From: Globodera rostochiensis
Lineage: Eukaryota > Nematoda > Chromadorea > Rhabditida > Heteroderidae
Assembly (NCBI GenBank): GCA_018350325.1
Contig: JAEVLN010000003.1
Coordinates: 1,199,985-1,263,984, forward strand
Length of the DNA: 64,000 bases
Direction: 5' to 3'
The first letter of the stretch is position 1; each line of letters opens with the position of its first letter. Shown here piece by piece: positions 61,001-64,000 of this stretch. The notes under the pieces were generated by a model. The model saw only the letters and a list, made by a program, of their open reading frames with translations. It was not told the origin of the DNA and searched no databases. Made by a program: the position numbers and the translations under genes.

Positions 61001-64000
61001 AGACTTTGAAAATAGTAAAGGACCCCCCGTCACCGAAACAAAAATAAAATTTAACACACATCCGTCCGTCCACCCACCCACCGTTAACGCGTCAAAGAAC
61101 TTTCGTTCTGCCAGGAAGCGGGGCAACGTCAGTGACGTTTCGGGCCACAACGCGTAGATGATGCCCTCCACCAATTCCTCCATAGAACGCGCAAAACGCG
61201 TCATTATCGCGCTGCAGCCGTCCATCGAAGCGTGCGCTAGGCGTTTCCGCAGCGTCACGCCCGGTGTGTTGTCATCCCAACGAGACGGAGGCGGACACCC
61301 ACTCGGCTGCTCATCCAACGAAACGTCGTCATCGTCTTCAAAAATAAACATATTTAATTAAATCATTCTATATGGATGATGCCCAAATGCCCCACAACTC
61401 ACCCGGAAGTTCATCATCAGACCCGCGTACAAATGAATCATCGTCCTCCTCGCCATCATCATTAACAGTTCTGGCATTGACCTCTTGCTCAAGACCATTT
61501 ACCGCCGCTGTCGTCTCGTCCTGTTCAACAAATTCACCGCAAAAACGCTTCACCATGTTCGGCCCGCCGTACTTCAGAAAGGCCTGGGCCACGTTGATTA
61601 ACTTCGGAGCCTGATCACGACTGCAAATTGATCAAAAAAATTAAAAATTTTTTTTTTGAAATTGTTCTGCTACCTGATAAGTCGGACGGAGAGCGCAATC
61701 CACATGGTCGAGTAGTAAGTGATCATCTGTGCAATGCGAGCCCGACGCTCCGTGATGACCATATCCACGTTGGGCTCCATTCGATTGCTTACCTAATAGA
61801 AAAATCTTTCTAAACAAAAATTGAAGAAAAAAAATGCTAAAATAATTTTCCTACTTTTTCCCCGAAATGTTTACCAACCGTGATGGACAAAAGCTGTGGC
61901 ACAGTGTTCATCAGTTCTTTGATGATGCACGCGAAACGGAGACGGACAAGCAGCCGACTGCGCAGTGCCATCGCCGCCAAGTTGATCGTGAACGAGGAGT
62001 TCAGCAGTCGGGAGTTGCAATTATACACTAAATTCATTTGGTTTTAAACCATACCCTTTTTTACAATATTTTATTTACATTTCGCATTTTGTTTGGGAGA
62101 ACAATTCTCAACAAATGCATTGATCAGCTCGCAAAGTTCATCAGTGTGTTTGCTGACGATGTCAAGTGTCTTGGTGCAGTCTTTTATGTGAGATTTCTAA
62201 AAAAGAGTTGTCCCTTTTTAGGTTTAGGGCTTCTTCCATCCCCTCACTTATTCAAAGGGGTTGGGCGAGTACTTTCTCTTCCATACTTTCAAGATCAAAC
62301 CGTTTAACCCAGAGTAAGAACCTGCCATTGAGTAATAAAATTGCCACTATAAGGATTTAGGCAATTGGGACGTGATCAGTTTCCCCCCCCCCCGCAATCA
62401 ATTCTATGATCAATATACCAGGTTTGGTTTTACGAGGTTGAGCAGATCACGGACCACACTGTTGCTCGGGTCAGAAATGACACGCATTTGTGCATCCGGT
62501 TGAGAATAAACGGTGAAACGGCACTAAAATTTGTTGAAATTATTTGTTAATTATCTAACAATCTTTTTAAATCAATTTTAAAAACCATTTGAATGACGCC
62601 AATCAATCCGGGCACCGGCGCTGTCCAAATGGCAACCGCCTTCAGTTGCTCCTCCTGCAATTGATTGCACGACTTCAACAGGTTGGTCCAGAACTTCTCG
62701 TACACGGCGCGCTCTACGCCGTTGTCGTGCAGCATGCTGTAGTCCAACATCAAAGGGCTGCTGCTGTTGTTCATGTCCTCATCCGCCTCCTCCTGCTCAA
62801 CGTTGGCATCGGCATCCAAGTAGAATTGTTTGAACTGGAAGAGAAATGAAAATTCGTCAAATTAGAAATAAACAAGAGAAAGAATGTTTAATTTCAACCT
62901 GCCCAGAAGACAGATACTCGTCCAGGTAACGACTGAGCCCGATCCAGTTGTCATGGCTCAGATGAGGCCTTTTCGATTGCTTGCAGACAACCTAAAATAA
63001 TTTATTAGAGAATTTATAAAAGAAAATTAATGGGAACCCTCTTTCGAAATAATGAAACATGAAAGCTTCTTGAAACAAGATTTTGAAATTTGAAGTGCCC
63101 TTGTGCATTCCGACATCCATCACGTTCAACTTGTACCTGTACAGCTCGCACTACCACATCAAAAGCATAGGAGTTGCCGTCAAAGATTCGGTTGCGCATC
63201 GCCTCCAGGTCCGGGTATTTGAACAGCAGTGAGTCTACCGCTGTGCCACCGACGGTCGCCGGCCGCACACTCTCCCACATCATAGGCGACAGCTGGCGGT
63301 GGCCACTGCCATGGTCATCTTTGTCGTAAAGCTCAAACTCGCATTTCTTCAGCGTGTACGGCTGCCCATCCGGCTCCTGTTCAGAACTGTCACCGGACGC
63401 TTCGTTCACCGCCGCCCAAAGACAATATTTTTTACTTCCAGCACTCAAAGTTGTGCAGGCAAAGTCGATTATGTATATCTAAAACGGGAGAAAAGTGGAT
63501 TTTAGTGTTTTAAAAATAGTTAGTAACTCACGCTATCTAATGTTGTGTAGAAGAGTTTGACCAGCTTGCCAGCCATTTGCTTGAGCACAACAAACTGAAT
63601 TTACAAAAATTTCTACAAATACGGCGCCCCGGCTCTGGTCACCGTCATCCCTACCCACTTGGCTTCTGTCGACAAGCAACACTTGGACGAGCAGCAAGTG
63701 CGCCCTCTGCCCTTCGACCGGGCAGCCCCTCAGTTGGACATCCAAGGGTTGAGGCTCAGCCGGATGGGCCACAACGAGACTGGCCAACTCAATGCACATG
63801 ATTGGCGCCGACGATGCGGCTGCATGGCCGGTACTGCCACCGCTGCACCCAAATGCGCGGATTTTGGCATCGCGAAAAGCGCTAAAATCGCATTTGATTA
63901 GGCACGTTTTCTGAATCTCGGTGTTCCTCAACCTGTACACGACCAGATCGCCCTTGTCGTCCATCACAACGGCCACATCCCGGGCCTCTGCAGCGCCGGC
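58083..64000 (-). CDS. NUP160: Nucleoporin NUP160 (5' end outside window)
   Basis: Scaffold subunit of the Y-complex (NUP107-160) of the nuclear pore; C. elegans npp-6. About 20 exons read right to left. The rightmost (64000-63670) encode beta-propeller strands such as DDKGDLVVYRLRNTEIQKTC. Then come FVVLKQMAGKLVKLFYTTLD, IYIIDFACTTLSAGSKKYCL and LSPMMWESVRPATVGGTAVD. The middle is alpha-helical (e.g. DEDILRESLNHKRFDMAWLL, about 59170). The C-terminal exons give VANVFLKYSLKLPTWLESRY, LLRLLIDYDDLGDAFKMLLS and ELVTLLPYTHINELLRLAE, matching the NUP160 end in order (human LPVPSWLIKNYK, LLRLYLNYDLLEEAV, WLPYSSIDQLLQAL). The stop is at 58083. An acidic insert at 58930-59010 (Glu/Asp run) appears lineage-specific. 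Identification rests on the C-terminal third; individual junctions are approximate. Confidence 0.8.

Overview
The window is nuclear DNA from a nematode. Genes are broken by many short AT-rich introns (often 45-100 bp, TTTTCAG/TTTTAG acceptors) between GC-richer exons. The identifiable proteins read as nematode orthologues: the TRPN channel is close to C. elegans TRP-4, and the others are SEC63, eIF2B-gamma, a U-box cyclophilin, SLX1, NUP160 and an AF9/ENL YEATS protein. Four introns can only be spliced with a GC donor, and poly-G/C runs are unusually common in noncoding DNA. From memory, frequent GC-AG introns are a reported trait of cyst nematodes (Globodera/Heterodera), so a tylenchid plant parasite is my best guess. 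That is an inference and was not tested.

Layout. 1-1003 (+): 3' end of a topoisomerase III-beta gene. 2018-14385 (+): a complete TRPN/NOMPC mechanosensory channel gene with a tRNA-Trp gene nested in one intron. 15545-19855 (+): SEC63, an ER translocon J-protein. 20517-28674 (-): a single-pass non-classical cadherin, traced from signal peptide to cytoplasmic tail. 29846-31198 (-): a BTB protein gene with a one-base frameshift near its 5' end. 31731-32030: a 45-bp minisatellite. 32682-36520 (-): an AF9/ENL-type YEATS protein with a huge Lys/Glu-rich repeat linker. 37100-39309 (+): eIF2B-gamma. 39347-41937 (-): a PPIL2-type U-box cyclophilin. 42531-44169 (+): a short SLK/STK10-like kinase. 44490-46144 (-): two closely spaced orphan genes, a candidate operon. 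47698-49787 (-): an RGK-family small GTPase. 52572-52976 (-): a three-exon orphan of about 104 aa. 53950-55430: tandem and simple repeats. 55710-57648 (-): SLX1 nuclease. 58083-64000 (-): NUP160, running off the right edge.

The genes look like ordinary neighbours and not one pathway: a sensory channel, housekeeping factors (ER import, translation initiation, splicing-associated cyclophilin, DNA repair, nuclear pore) and signalling proteins. The structurally interesting part is the non-genic DNA: a hAT-type MITE with an exact 8-bp target duplication inside a kinase intron, a roughly 310-bp near-perfect palindrome filling a divergent promoter, a second MITE candidate next to a splice donor, several minisatellites, and the three orphan genes. 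I found no CRISPR array, phage or bacterial-type system.

Exon boundaries were worked out by eye, so start and stop coordinates are firmer than internal junctions.
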